A DNA stretch of 64,000 nt, taken from the NCBI RefSeq assembly GCF_963678635.1, contig NC_087070.1, forward strand, positions 17,643,318 to 17,707,317, given 5' to 3'. Position numbers and translations under genes: made by a program. The notes under the pieces are model-generated. The model searched no databases, was not told the DNA's origin, and worked only from the letters and a program-made list of their open reading frames with translations. This DNA comes from Symsagittifera roscoffensis (Eukaryota; Xenacoelomorpha; Acoela; Convolutidae). Shown here piece by piece: positions 1 to 10,800 of this stretch (position 1 is its first letter; each line of letters begins with the position of its first letter).

Positions 1-1279
1 AAATTGCTTGTTAAAATCAACGCACTTCAAAATTTTGCGAGTATTTGAATGTTTCAAAAACAACTACCGTCTTAACTCAACATTGACGGTCAAGGCTATT
101 CAATTTTAGATAGATAAGATAGACGAATTACTGATATTTGTTGAAAATTTGAACTAATAACTTATTTTATGATCGTGATGGGTTACGCCAAACAACACTC
201 GAAACCCTTGTCATAACTTGTAACCAGGCATTGTAACCGGCTAAACGTTCCTCACTATAAGACTTGTTGTAATTTTTGTAGAAAATAAAGATGAATAATT
301 CTCGGAAAGGTTTTTCGTTTTCAGAATTTTTTTGATGAGTGATATAATCCTTTTTGATGGACTGGCTCAAATAATAAAAATATTTCGATGAAATATGTTG
401 AAACAACAAGTGAGTTTTTGTTCATGTTTTTTGTCTGCGTCTGTCCAAGTGTTAAAGTTATGTAACATTACTGCACGCGACAGTTCTTATTCTGAAGCAG
501 GTAATGCGTAAGCAGCGAGCAAAAAGTTACTTCAAAGTTGAGGCGAGCTCATTCTTCAAGCTTTTCCTAAGTTTACCAAAGCTGCCACAATCTTCAGTCG
601 CATCAAGATGCGACTGTATATGTTTCCAATACAAAACAATCATGGCTTTGTTTTGATGCAGGATTTTTTCAGCCTTTCTTTCAGAAAATTTTGAAAAAAA
701 AAATGTTTTTGTGCATGTTGAACAAAACTAAAATTTACGAAAACCCAGATTTTTTGAAAAATGATAATGGACTAAAATCGTTTTTTCATATTAATTTTCA
801 TTGAAGACTTGTGCGATAATATTATAAAAAAATTATCAGCTGAAACTTCATGTGCAATAAATAATTTTGAGCATTAAGAAAAATTTCGACTTTTTTGCTT
901 TTCAGATTAGTTTTTCATTGAACTAAATTTTCTCAAGAGTTTAGTTGAGCAAAATAAAGGAAGTAAAATAGTTGTTAAAACATGAAGCTGAGCTGTAATC
1001 AGCTGAGCTGACCTGTACGCTTAGCCTCTGACAAGATCTGAATATTTGCAAAATTAACCCAGCTTTGAGTTTCCCAATAACTTAAGCGTACCAAAACTTG
1101 TTTTAACGCGTAAAGCTTAAGGTATTATTTTCATATTCGACAAACAAAGTTTAAAAAAGAAGAAAAAAATTAACATCGAAATACTCGAAACAGAATTCCT
1201 ATTAAAAAGTATTAAAAATTGAGAAAAAAAATTATTCAAAAAAGTCAGATTAAAATCATTCTAACTTGCAGTGAGGCAA
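1..1279. other. No gene seen
   Basis: AT-rich sequence with short open frames only. I see no exon with a coding-like composition, no splice pair that joins open frames, and no RNA gene. The minus-strand frame at 167-409 has a composition no different from its AT-rich surroundings. Confidence 0.5.
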
Positions 1280-1289
1280 AATTGAAAAA

Positions 1290-1595
1290 TAATGTTTACT
1301 GAGCTGAATTAAATCGCGGCTTTTGCGATATTCGCACGAAGCTCATCGCGCGTTAATTGTCGCTAGTTGTCCAATTTGCGAATTTACAAGCCCCCATAAC
1401 TTAACAAAAAAGTGTCAGTGTTCAAGTATCTTTTTTAATTTGAGTCCAGGATATCAATGCTTTTCAGTTGATATGAAAAATACCGTTCAAAAACGACAAA
1501 TCAACAAATAGAATTTGGTCTGCAGAAAAAAAATAAACGGAGCACAAGCAATCAGTCACTTTTTCGAAAGTCGAAACAATAAAAACCATAAGCGG
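1290..1595 (+). repeat. Dispersed repeat member (GCGCGTTAATT family)
   Basis: This stretch runs parallel to 61260-61560 in order and spacing. Both have a TTAAATC-GC block, then GCGCGTTAATTG, a CCAATTTG or CCAAATTGG block, a CATAACTT block, a CAGG block followed by AT-rich sequence, and finally CGAAAGTCG. Other members lie at 8110-8250 and 10740-10800 on the minus strand and at 59025-59420 on the plus strand. The short frame 1323-1511 lies inside the repeat and is not treated as a gene. I recognise no transposase, so the family looks non-autonomous. Confidence 0.55.
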
Positions 1596-1599
1596 AACA

Positions 1600-2887
1600 G
1601 GAAAAAATCAAAAATTCTTAGATCTGCCTTCGCCATTGTTTTAATTATAAAATTTAAAAAGAAAGATGAGCTTAATCATGTTATAAAGCTATCACATGCT
1701 CAACTTTTTATTATTTTCTGGCTTTAAAATGGTGCAGTTGTAGCTTCGCACATCTAAAATTGTAAGCTTCTCGGCATGCATGAAAAACATGGATTTAAAT
1801 TTTGAAAGTAACTTGGTATTTATTTTGTATAAGCGAAAATTATTGTTGGTTGTTGTGTTGTAGGTGGTGATTGACAGGAAAGAGAACAAAAACGCGGACA
1901 CGGGCTGTTTCGAGTTAGCTGTTAAACAGGTAAAAAATTTCCTGCGATTACAAGTTTTGCACAAAAATTACTTGAATGATGCTTATATGTAGCCTCTTTT
2001 TGGTCTAACAGCAAAAAAAATTGTTGACCAAATTTGTTTTTTTTGGCTCTTTTTCAGTAACCCCCTTCATAAACGACTGTCTAAATCAAATAGCTTTCGG
2101 CGTTATAACCGTATCAGAGTGAGCAAGGCACCATATTTTCACGGCATCTCAAACCCGCAAGCTGTGTTTATGAACAATTTTGAAACAACTCTATGTTTAT
2201 CGGCAATTCTAAGATGGGTTAAAAACTGGAAAAAAGCTGGTTTTTAAACTCTCTCTCGGTTTTCAATACGCCGACTAATTAGGCCATAACAAACATATTT
2301 TATCTTCGTACTTAACCTTGTAAAACCCCCCGTTACACCATAAATTAGAAGTTTATGATGAGAGTTAGGGGAGTCAAAAGATCCGGTTTTTCTTGGAGAG
2401 GGTCCTAAGAAGGTGTTATAATAGGCAGGGGCGGAGCCAGTTTCGGTTTCTTCAATTACTTAAATATTTTGTCGGTTTTCTCAATTTTAATGTTCTCACG
2501 TGCATAAATGAATGAACACGTGTGTTTAAAACCCGGAAGTTTTTCTTTTTAAGCTCCATCATAATCAGCATGTAGTGTTGTTGTCTTCGTTCGTGCAATG
2601 AGTCATCTGTATCACCAGTTGTTACCACCCATTCCGAGGCTATTTTTTACCTCCCAATTTTTTTTTTCAATAAAATGAAATGTAACATTGTGACCAAATC
2701 TACTTTTCTGTAAACTACCTTTTTGTGAACAAATTTTTGTTACTTATCTCGAAACGTGAAAAAAAAAAGATATTTTTACAGCGATGATGAGGTCAAAAAC
2801 AGCCTCTCATTTTGATAAAAAGAAAACAGACTGATTCGTGTTTATTTTTACTGATAAATTTATTACCATTATTCCTATCTTGCAACT
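1600..2887. other. No gene seen
   Basis: AT-rich sequence without a convincing exon. The frames at 1515-1727 (+) and 1692-1964 (-) are short, overlap each other and are rich in codons expected from A/T bias. Confidence 0.4.
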
Positions 2888-2989
2888 ATGCTTTACCCAA
2901 CTCAAGTAGCTTCTGCTTCGTCATCAGGGGGACGACAACTGCCTCCGCTAGCAACGCCAAAACTTAGAAGGACTCTTTTCTATTGTTAA
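2888..2989 (+). CDS. Possible small terminal exon
   Basis: A 33-codon frame from ATG 2888 to TAA 2987-2989 stands out because it is more GC-rich than its surroundings and encodes a Ser/Gly/Pro/Arg-rich tail (ASASSSGGRQLPPLATPKLR). It is followed 80 bases later by AATAAA at 3070-3075, as expected for a last exon and its 3' UTR. The frame is also open upstream of the ATG for some codons, so it could be a spliced exon rather than a separate small gene. I found no strong acceptor, and no homology is recognised. Chance is a real alternative. Confidence 0.25.
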   Translation: MLYPTQVASASSSGGRQLPPLATPKLRRTLFYC

Positions 2990-3069
2990 TTCGATCACCT
3001 CACCGCTATCATCTTTTTTTACCCTCCCCCGTTTGTTGGGCTTAAACAATTTGCAACCTGGGTTAGAAC

Positions 3070-3075
3070 AATAAA
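3070..3075 (+). promoter_or_regulatory. Possible poly(A) signal AATAAA
   Basis: Canonical AATAAA hexamer 80 bases after the stop of the candidate exon at 2888-2989. In sequence this A/T-rich such hexamers also occur by chance. Confidence 0.25.
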
Positions 3076-3560
3076 GTATTTAGTATTCAAATGAATATAT
3101 TTGACTGATTGAGATATCTGAAAATTAATGGAATGATGGGAATTTAGTTATCTGGATATGATGAATAAAGTGATGGTGTGGAATAAAGAGAAGAGTCCGT
3201 AGAAACAACAGCAGCAGAATCAACCAAACTAAACCTTTTTCCATTCGCAGCAGGCATTTTTGGGTCTCAAATGTTGATGACAATTTATGAAAATAACTGT
3301 ATCTAATGTGAAAACACAAGAGCACTCAGAAAACTGAAAATTGAAATCTGTTAAGCTTCAAATAATGTTTTAGTTGCAATTGCAGATTGCAATATAAAGT
3401 GGTTTAGTTCGGTAATTTGCATGTTTGAAATATTCTCAAAATTAGTTTTACTTTTTCATGCAGACATGTTTTTTGCAGTTCAGAAATTCGACAGTCATTT
3501 TATATAAAAAAGCGATTGAAAACAGAATTTCAGAAAAATTGAAACCCCCTCCCCTAGTAG
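3076..3560. other. No gene seen; probable intron or spacer upstream of gene A
   Basis: AT-rich with no convincing exon. It ends in a pyrimidine-rich stretch (CCCCCTCCCCTAGTAG, around 3545-3560) that would suit a splice acceptor for the first visible gene A exon. Confidence 0.4.
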
Positions 3561-4228
3561 AGCCAGTGTCTCATATTTGGAATCAGACTTCATGTGTATT
3601 TGAAAGTCATTTTGCTTAATTGCCGTGGACTTCAAAAATACCTGCTTCTGGGCCGAAGATCTCCCGCACGGCCTCCGAGGCCTCTCAATCTCAGTACTAG
3701 TCACAACTTCTCAAACTATGGTCGACCAACCGAACTGTTACAGCGTCGAAATAGCTGCCCTCAAAACCGAAAGTCATCTTTGGAGGTTCCAAACTATCCT
3801 CAATTCATTGTCAAGACAACGAACCCGGGCGCACTTTATGTTGGCAATGCTGAGGACCAAAATTCATGTTATTTGGAGTCACCTCAGGGTCCAATTGGAT
3901 ACCCTAGCGTGCCTCATGATTCAAATAACTTTTATCTTGGCGTGCCGCAAGTGTCAAATTTTAATTTCCAAATTGCTCCTCAAGGTTCTCGATTTCTAGA
4001 ACCGAGGGGTTCCGTAACGCCATTTGAGTCACCCGGGTCTAGTAGACGCGGTTCGGCTTGTTTGTCGGTGCCACCAAATGGCGATCGGGTGGAGCAATTT
4101 GACCTGAGTGTAAATGATGGTATAAGTGGTAGTGTTTTGCAGGGAGCCGTTCCAACTCCTCAATACACGGGTCAGAATTTGGTCGTGGAGGGGACACACA
4201 TCAAGAAGCCATTCACCAATGTCCCCAA
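3561..4228 (+). CDS. Gene A, 5'-most visible exon (unknown protein)
   Basis: About 222 codons, open from just after an in-frame TAG at 3558-3560 to a donor GTAAGA at 4229. The start is uncertain: the frame has no early ATG, so it probably begins at an acceptor in the pyrimidine tract ending near 3557-3566, with 5' exons not found. The encoded segment is rich in Pro, Ser, Gly, Asn and Arg, with basic patches (GRRSPARPPRP, SPGSSRRGS) and no hydrophobic segment, consistent with a disordered cytoplasmic region. The exon ends after two bases of a codon, and the next exon supplies the third, so the frame is kept across the 227-base intron 4229-4455. No domain is recognised and no function is assigned. 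Confidence 0.7.
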
Positions 4229-4455
4229 GTAAGACACTTATTTCAACCCATTTCTAAATCCAATAATGTTGTAGAAATTATTGAGCAAGTTGCTGCTCCT
4301 CAAGGCAAAAAGTCAACAATAAGTATAGAAAGACTGAGTGATAGCGTCTCAACCATACTAATAAAATTTGAGTTTCCTCAACAATTTTCTGCTACAAAAT
4401 TTCATTAATTTATTGTGCTGTTAGAACTCAAAAGTAGAGGTGTTTGGTTTTGCAG
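4229..4455 (+). other. Intron of gene A
   Basis: It begins GTAAGA (4229) and ends TTTTGCAG (4455). Two bases of a codon (AA) precede it and one (A) follows, making AAA, so the two long open frames join in phase. This is the best supported intron in the window. Confidence 0.75.
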
Positions 4456-6382
4456 ATTACACATTGGCCACAAGTTTGGCCAGAATACTAACAGTATAAG
4501 TAGACACTTCAGTAACTTCACAAACATCAAACCCTCTAAGACCTCTAAACCCACTTTGTCCCATTCTAATCTGTCCTCCAGACTTTTCTCTCTCAAACGA
4601 AGTTCTTCTGAATCTTCTCTAATCCGCCCCACGCGTCTCTCCCGCGCTCCGAGTAAGTTTTCGATGTCCCGAAAAGCTAACCGAACGAACAGCGCGCGAA
4701 CGCGCTCTCGGACGAGCCGAGGTGCTCCTAACTCAGCCTACGAAGTAACAGCCAGTACTTACTCGGCTGGAACAGATTCGGGTCTTCCAGATCGGCGGTC
4801 TCGTTCTCGCCGAATTGGACCGAGCACGTTGCCGAAATGTCGAACTGTGAAATCCGACCAGACGAGGCTGAGAGCCGCGAGTGGATCGGATGAGGCGCCG
4901 AGGTCCTACCGCTCAGCCGAGAGGAAGAGCAACACTGCTATCAGATCTCCCAGAGGAAGAGTCTTCTCCTCGCGAGTTCCCTCCAGCAGCTCCTCAGCGA
5001 CCTTTGGTAACCCCGCATCTGTGCGCCCAACACCCGTGTCCTGGATTGGGCCCAAGGCAGGCTCCAAATCGGTGAATAAAAAGTTGTTCACTTTGAAACA
5101 AAATAGCCCTCTTGCGCTCAGAAACGGGCAAACCCTTTACGGGGCTAATTATTTGAAGCAAATGATTTTCACATGCAGTTATTACATTTTAGAGCAACTT
5201 CCCAATATACAAGTTGAGCAGGCTTCAGTAGAGAGGAACGAGGTTGAAAAGGTTTTCAGGAAAGTTACGATCATTTTACCCGCAATTCTCAGTATTTATT
5301 TGCCCAATTATTACGAAGAAGAAAACTCATTTAGCGATGTTCAGCTTCAAAGACTCAACAAGGACGACGAAGGAATCTCGGTGGTGTCAAGCGACTTAAG
5401 CAGTCGGAAACCATCTTTCGCATGCGACTACTCAACTAGTAACGACACAAAATCCTTCTCCTTTATTTCAGGCCTTCGAAGCGTCTTAAAAGATGGAACT
5501 AAAAATTGTCAGGACTCTACAAGATGTATTAAAAATGTAGTTTTTCGAAGTCCAATCGAGTCAGCTCGCGAAGCTTCGTTCGACGAATCAATGTCGACTT
5601 TGATAGACGGTAGCTCGGCCGAATCTCGCGAACTAAGTTTCCTCGCTTGTCAGTTGGAAAATGCGAACTTAATTCAGGAAGAAGAACAACAAAACTTACG
5701 AAGATCGATTAGACGAAATACAAACCAACTGAAAAGACAGAACTACCAAGTTTTAAGGACTCTTCGGAACCTTGCAATGCAGCGAGATAACAGTCGAAAC
5801 GTACAAAGGTCAAATTCAGTCGGGGATTTGACCTGTTTGACCTCTAAGAGTGAATCGGAAAGCAGCTTTGGTGACTCATTTACAATAACTGGATGCAACG
5901 ACTTTGCAAACCAAAATAGCCAATCTAACTCGTACCCTTTTGTGCCAAAAATATTCGAAACAGGGTTTGAAAACTTAGAAGACAACAGTAGTTTGATGAA
6001 TGTTAGTCTAAATGGACAGAACTGCTCAACTAACCGATTGATATCGGGGGATTTGGGAAGCACCCCAACGTATGAAACGACTGAAAACTCAAACTCTAGT
6101 TTTGTAGATTCGACTAATTTGAACAGAGTTTTAACGAGGCAGCACAACGAGATGAATTGGAAACGCCGACAGTTCTTTGATGTTAGATCTAGAAGTCGTT
6201 TTGAAGCTGCTCAGACGAAAAGTCATCAGAACGACTCGGCTAATTTGGGTCTGACGATAGTCGGCTTACACCACCGTGGAGATATGGCTCAAAACGTGGC
6301 ACCTCGGAGACTAAGTGCCCGAATTTATTCTGAAAAACTGCCGTATCCAGATATTTTTTTAGCTTTGCCATTAGAATTTTAA
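4456..6382 (+). CDS. Gene A, terminal exon (unknown Ser/Arg-rich protein)
   Basis: About 642 codons, uninterrupted to TAA 6380-6382, which is the longest intact host frame in the window. The first 200 residues are basic and Ser/Arg-rich (RTNSARTRSRTSRG, DRRSRSRRIG), as in phosphorylated scaffold-like or RNA-associated proteins. A middle segment (about bases 5100-5330) is less polar and has one short hydrophobic run (VTIILPAILSIYL). Around 5645-5820 there is a helix-rich, Glu/Gln/Arg/Leu segment (QEEEQQNLRRSIRRN) that could form a coiled coil. The C-terminal third is Ser/Asn-rich. All Trp codons I checked here are TGG. A strong internal donor-like GTAAGT at 4653 is ignored by the open frame. 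AATAAA at 6502 lies 120 bases after the stop. The family is not recognised. Confidence 0.7.
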
Positions 6383-6501
6383 GGCCTTTTGGTTTCTACT
6401 CATACGAAATAACTTGAATAATTTAGGGACATTAAGATTTCTGTGATTATTCAATTCTTACCCAAAAACCTTAAGTCTGCGTCCCAAAAAAATTGCACAC
6501 A

Positions 6502-6507
6502 AATAAA
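6502..6507 (+). promoter_or_regulatory. Poly(A) signal of gene A
   Basis: AATAAA 120 bases after the gene A stop codon, followed by sequence containing GT-rich and T-rich runs, as expected downstream of a cleavage site. Confidence 0.5.
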
Positions 6508-6979
6508 AAAGTACGAGTGCAAATTTGGTTTTTCCTTTTTTTAAGGTAACATCCGGAAAAAAAAATACGCAAAGCTTCTGGCCCAAAACAATAGACATAT
6601 CGTTTTGTATGTAATGAAAGAATCAAACGTACATTTAGTTTTTTAAATAATTCAAGAAAAGGCAGTTTTTATGTGAAATTATAGACGAATTCAATTATCG
6701 CTACAGAAGACAATCGAGATGAAGGAAAACAGAAGAAGCATTCGAAAAGTCTTGACTAATCCAACTAACCATCTTAATATATATTTCAAAATTATGTGAT
6801 TTTTAGAAGAGATTTAGCTGAGGTTTTAGCTGAGTTAATACGAAAACATTTCATTTTTTTCTGAACTAGTTATTTTTAAAGACCGATTATGCCGAGTTTA
6901 AAAATTAAAACCTGGCCACAGATGGAATTTGAACCGGTGTTCTTTAATTTGTTGACCATAGTTTTTGTGTGAATTTCAG

Positions 6980-7112
6980 GCTGTCATCTCTGATACTTAA
7001 CGATGATTGGTTGAGCTCCGCCAAGGTTAAGTTGCAGGAGCGCATCCAGCTGGGAATGAAAAGCGCCCAGCGAAGGAAAAGATCATTTCATATCCCTTTA
7101 ATCACTAAATAG
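6980..7112 (+). CDS. Possible terminal exon downstream of gene A
   Basis: After an acceptor GAATTTCAG ending at 6979, a frame of 43 codons runs to TAG 7110-7112. The first base (G6980) would complete a codon begun in an upstream exon. The composition is protein-like and differs from the flanking AT-rich DNA: SLILNDDWLSSAKVKLQERI, then a basic stretch (KSAQRRKRS). It could be an alternative last exon of gene A or the end of another gene. The required upstream donor leaves two codon bases; the obvious strong donor inside gene A at 4653 leaves one, so it does not fit. Confidence 0.4.
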
Positions 7113-7669
7113 ATAGATCTACTAAGACTGCAATAGCATGTTTCATAGAGTTATTAGTAGATCAATAACTGTATTAATGTAATTTACCGACAGAGAAAAA
7201 TCAACTAAAAGCATCATTAATCTAATTTTTTTTGGCTTTAATAATTTTGGCGTGTTTCTTTTAGAACACCGAATTCGGCTTCGTTTGATTTTTTATGGTT
7301 TTATTTTTTCAGGATTTAAACGAGAATTTATCATTGTTCCTGTCACGAACTGGAAACATTTTGTGCCACTCTCACAGCAACCGGCTACCCTTATTTCTTA
7401 CAGTTTTTGTTTTTTGCGAATGCTACTGAAGTCGAAACTTGAACAGGAGCCAACTTTTCTTGTTTTGATGTACTTCAAACTACACATAAGTTTTAAATCA
7501 GCTCAACAAAAACAGGAACATTTTTTGCTATTTAAGGTATCTCGGTCCTAAATCATTGCACTATCCCTAAAAAAATTACCGTATGTATCTTTATATGTTC
7601 TTCAATATTGTGCTCCATAGAATGATTGAAAAAAGATATAAATAATGCGAAACAGCTGGTCACTTCTCT
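7113..7669. other. No gene seen; left flank of the duplication
   Basis: AT-rich spacer. The frame 7252-7551 is open but Phe/Leu-rich, as expected from T-rich sequence, and contains an internal TTTTTCAG that looks like an acceptor rather than coding sequence. The 25.7 kb duplication begins at its end. Confidence 0.45.
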
Positions 7670-8109
7670 TATTCATTGACAATTGTTTCGATGAAAAATA
7701 TAGACGAATAAATCATCTGATTTCAACGAAGTTAGCAGACTGTTGCAAATGAATTGTTGGTAAGAATAGGCTTTTTTCAACGCCTACAGTTTTTTTGAAA
7801 TTTTCAGGGGTGTTTTTTTGGGGAGGGGGATTTATTTTAAGAATTAAACAGCTACCACAGTCAAACTTGGTGTTTTCAGATTCATAATCCAATGCGTTTA
7901 AATAATGATCATTGTAGAATATAATTACTCCCTAATCGATCATCCCATTAGGTTTTTTCATAATCTAGACAATGCTAGTTAGCGCAAAACATAGGTGGAG
8001 AACTTACTTATACGTTTAATTAAACAACGATATCAACTTGTTGTTCTGACTTTAAAAGAAAATGACGGATTATTTGTGCTATTTTTTCAGACACGTTTCA
8101 AATTTTTAG

Positions 8110-8250
8110 TTACTCACGTTTGATTGATTTTACACCAATGAATTTTTTTTATGTGGCTTTGAAAGTTGTCAATTTGGGATGGTTAACGCGCGATATACTT
8201 TGTGGTATTAAGGCGCAAGCGGCGATTTAATCCGACTCAGAAGTTGTTCC
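8110..8250 (-). repeat. Dispersed repeat fragment (GCGCGTTAATT family)
   Basis: Read on the minus strand it gives GGATTAAATCGCCGCTTG, then TATATCGCGCGTTAACC and ATCCCAAATTGAC. These are the same blocks, in the same order, as at 61260-61345. The same fragment is in copy 2 at 33792-33932. Confidence 0.55.
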
Positions 8251-8979
8251 AAGTTCAATTGAACCAATTGTGTTGGTCTTGTTAAGATGTTACTGGACGT
8301 AATGTGCGCCACTTTGCATTTGTCATAGCGTCTGTGGTAGAAATGTTCAAGAAAACTGAAAAGAAAAATTAGGAAGTTTCATGTTTTTTTTTGAAAATTC
8401 CTTCGAATGTTCAAAAGCTATGCCTTAGACGTTAAAGGGAAGTCGGGGCATTCAGGGCGTCGTCTTGGTACAAAAATCTTGTTTAAAAAATTTATAGACT
8501 TTCTCTTTCATGAAGCAGCAACCATGAGCATATCTAGAAACTATGGCTCAATCGTTAAATAATAATTTTTGCTCCAATTTTCGTGGAAAGTAGCAGAAAA
8601 TGTATGCTTGGGGAAGGTGTTTTTATTAGAGAAAGGGGCTGGGAAAAGGCCAATTTGGCTGTCTTCTGGGTTAATTTATGCGCGTTAACAAAAGATTTTA
8701 CATGATATGATGCTGGCAACGTAAAGTGAGTCTTTATGCGTGGCTAATCGTTGAGCCGTAAAAGTTGTTTCAAAATGTAAATAAGCAAGCTTTGTTATCA
8801 TATTATTTCCTTAATCCCCCTAAAATTAACTTTTTTAAATTTGATATTGGCTTTCCAAATTTACGCTATTGCGCTTGCGATTAGCAAGCGTTATCAAATC
8901 GGAATATAGGCTTTTTCGGGTCAACAACTTGTTCAACAGAATCAATTCGTATCTTGGTCCATATTGCAGACAATGTTTT

Positions 8980-9032
8980 TATTCTTGCGATAAGCACGCG
9001 CAAGACATTTCTATTCTTGCGATAAGCACGCG
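8980..9032 (+). repeat. Short direct repeat, 21 bp twice
   Basis: TATTCTTGCGATAAGCACGC followed by G occurs at 8980-9000 and again at 9012-9032, period 32. A related sequence (CTTGCGATTAGCAAGCG) lies at 8872-8888. The copy 2 equivalent starts at 34662. The function is unknown; GC-rich blocks like these belong to the local repeat vocabulary. Confidence 0.6.
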
Positions 9033-9151
9033 TTTTGCGATCAGGTACTAGGTTTTTTTCCCGTAAACAACTTTGTTCGCAGGACTCTTCTAGACTTTTC
9101 TTCTTTAGTGGTACCTCGTTTAATGATGAATTCGAATTACTTTGCGTTCCC

Positions 9152-9223
9152 GGTCCACAGATCCTGAAGGTAACGAATACATCTAGGACGGCAAGGTCCT
9201 GAGTTTGTATCTGAGGCGGACCT
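9152..9223 (+). repeat. tRNA-like sequence, probable SINE relic
   Basis: This 72-base segment has a tRNA-sized frame. GGTCCAC at 9152-9158 can pair with GCGGACC at 9216-9222 in six of seven positions. CTGAG at 9199-9203 can pair with CTGAG at 9211-9215 in four of five positions around a seven-base loop TTTGTAT, where a T-loop should be. The anticodon arm does not fold, so this is not a working tRNA. A T run follows. A related 3' half occurs at 9888-9962, which suggests a tRNA-derived SINE family. The copy 2 equivalent is 34834-34905. Confidence 0.25.
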
Positions 9224-9887
9224 GTTTTTTTTTTCGAACGGGGAAATATTTCTATTTAATATTCTAATGGAAATATTCTATTCTAATCAAAAAAATTTCG
9301 GCTTATTATTTGTCTGCTTATGTTTTGTCGGCTTAGTTGTCACATTTTCAATTTTTTAGCTGTATGTAGGTTTACTTTTACTTGCTTCTTGTGTCTTCAT
9401 TTCTTCTCAATTTGTATTTCTACTAGCCTTGACAACGTATAAATACATTTTTTTAAACTTTTTTTTTGCTTAAAAAATGTTTCGGCTTGAATGATTTTGG
9501 CTTTATCAGGTTACTAACCCCAATTTGGGTCGTTTGAGGGAAGCATAATTTGCATGCCTTCCTCCAGATTGCACAAAACGGTAGAAATTTCAGAATAGAA
9601 TTTATAGTTGAAAGTTTTTCATGACAACAATTATTTTCGCTCATTGATTGTTTTTGAATTTTCATTAAACGCTATCGAATTTGTTTCCGGACATGTTTCC
9701 CGCAAATAAAACATCATTCAAGGCAAAATTTGGAAGTTATTTAGTTGTGATTTCTTCAAATTTTTTTCCGTCTCTTTGGACTTAGTGGCTCTTCTTTCAT
9801 TTCCTGTCTGCTAGCTTGCAATGCTATTTTTGTGGTATCGCTTCTTCTCTGTGTCTTCAATATGAACCTTAATATCTTTTAGGCTCC

Positions 9888-9962
9888 CTTCCAATTGCTC
9901 TAGGGGGTAACACCGTCGCCTCTGCATCCTAAGTTCTGGGGTTCACGTCTCGGTCGGACCTT
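9888..9962 (+). repeat. tRNA-like sequence, second member
   Basis: It contains GGGGTTCACGTCTCGG, close to a Pol III B box (GGTTCRANNCC) but with one key base changed. It ends TCGGACCTTGTTTTTT, nearly the same 3' end as the element at 9152-9223 (GCGGACCTG and T run). No full cloverleaf folds. The copy 2 equivalent is about 35569-35643. Confidence 0.25.
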
Positions 9963-10509
9963 GTTTTTTCATTTTGGATGCAATTGAAAAAAAAATTCGA
10001 TTAAAATTGAATTGTCCGACTCATTTGTCTGCTCAAATTTTGTAGGCTAAGTTGCCACAATACGGATTTTGGTTGAAGTGCAATTTTGTTGTTCATTCTA
10101 GGGGAGAACTTTTAGTTTTAATTCTTCTTATGCTGTAAGCAACTTTCATTGTAGTTGCAAAGGCAAGTGATATTCATTGTATTTTCAGGTGGGACTTAAA
10201 GCTTAAAGTTTTTGTTTTATAATCATATGCATTCCGTATTAAATTGTGTCTGCTCAAAGATTGTAGATTTTGTTGACTCTTTGTTTGTTTTGTTCTGTTG
10301 CTAATTTATCATTCGAACTTCTGGGAGTTTGGCCTGGAATGAATTTCTATCGAGACATTGAGAAATATTTAAAATTTTGGTAGACTAATTTTTTCATGGC
10401 TTTTAAAAATTTTTCGACGTGTTATGTTATTAATGTTTTTTTTTCGTTGCATCGCTTGTTAACGCTTTGCCCTGATATACTAGCTGTGTTGGTTTTATTC
10501 AGACCGATT

Positions 10510-10711
10510 CATTACGAGGCCAAACTGTGCACTGGGTAGGAGCACAATTTTGTGTCTGTATGTTCCTGGATTCCAGAGCCAAGTCTTTAAACATATTAAA
10601 ATTTTATCGGAACGATCAAAGAAAATTAAAGAACAAAAGAAGAATTAAGGGAGCGTCCTTGTTGCGGAATCCGCTTACAATGCACAAAATGCACAGTTTG
10701 GCCTCGTAATG
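10510..10711. mobile_element. MITE-like hairpin element with 22-bp terminal inverted repeats
   Basis: The left end 10510-10531 starts CATTACGAGGCCAAACTGTG, and the right end 10690-10711 is its exact reverse complement, 22 of 22 bases, enclosing about 158 bp. No transposase fits. The frame 10527-10709 just reads through it. The flanking three bases on each side also partly match as an inverted repeat (CGA), and no clear target-site duplication is visible, so the family cannot be named. The same element is at 36191-36392 in copy 2. Confidence 0.6.
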
Positions 10712-10739
10712 TTTCGAATTGTTTTTAAAAGTTTTGACG

Positions 10740-10800
10740 TAAAATTTTGAAAATCACCCATATGACGAATTTGGGATAATTAACGCGCAATATGTTGAAA
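10740..10800 (-). repeat. Dispersed repeat fragment (GCGCGTTAATT family)
   Basis: On the minus strand it reads CATATTGCGCGTTAATTATC, then CCAAATTCGTCATATGGG, matching the core of the 61305-61345 member. The copy 2 equivalent is about 36421-36481. Confidence 0.5.

Noticed and set aside
1323-1511. 62-codon ORF
   Set aside because: It lies entirely within a member of the dispersed repeat family.
3625-3999. Overlapping 124-codon frame in gene A
   Set aside because: The competing frame joins in phase to the long exon at 4456 through a good intron and has the matching Pro/Ser-rich composition. This one ends early and has no partner exon.
7252-7551. 99-codon ORF
   Set aside because: T-rich, Phe/Leu-heavy, interrupted by a splice-acceptor-like TTTTTCAG, and no conserved pattern.
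10527-10709. 60-codon ORF
   Set aside because: It is contained in the MITE-like hairpin, so the frame is incidental.
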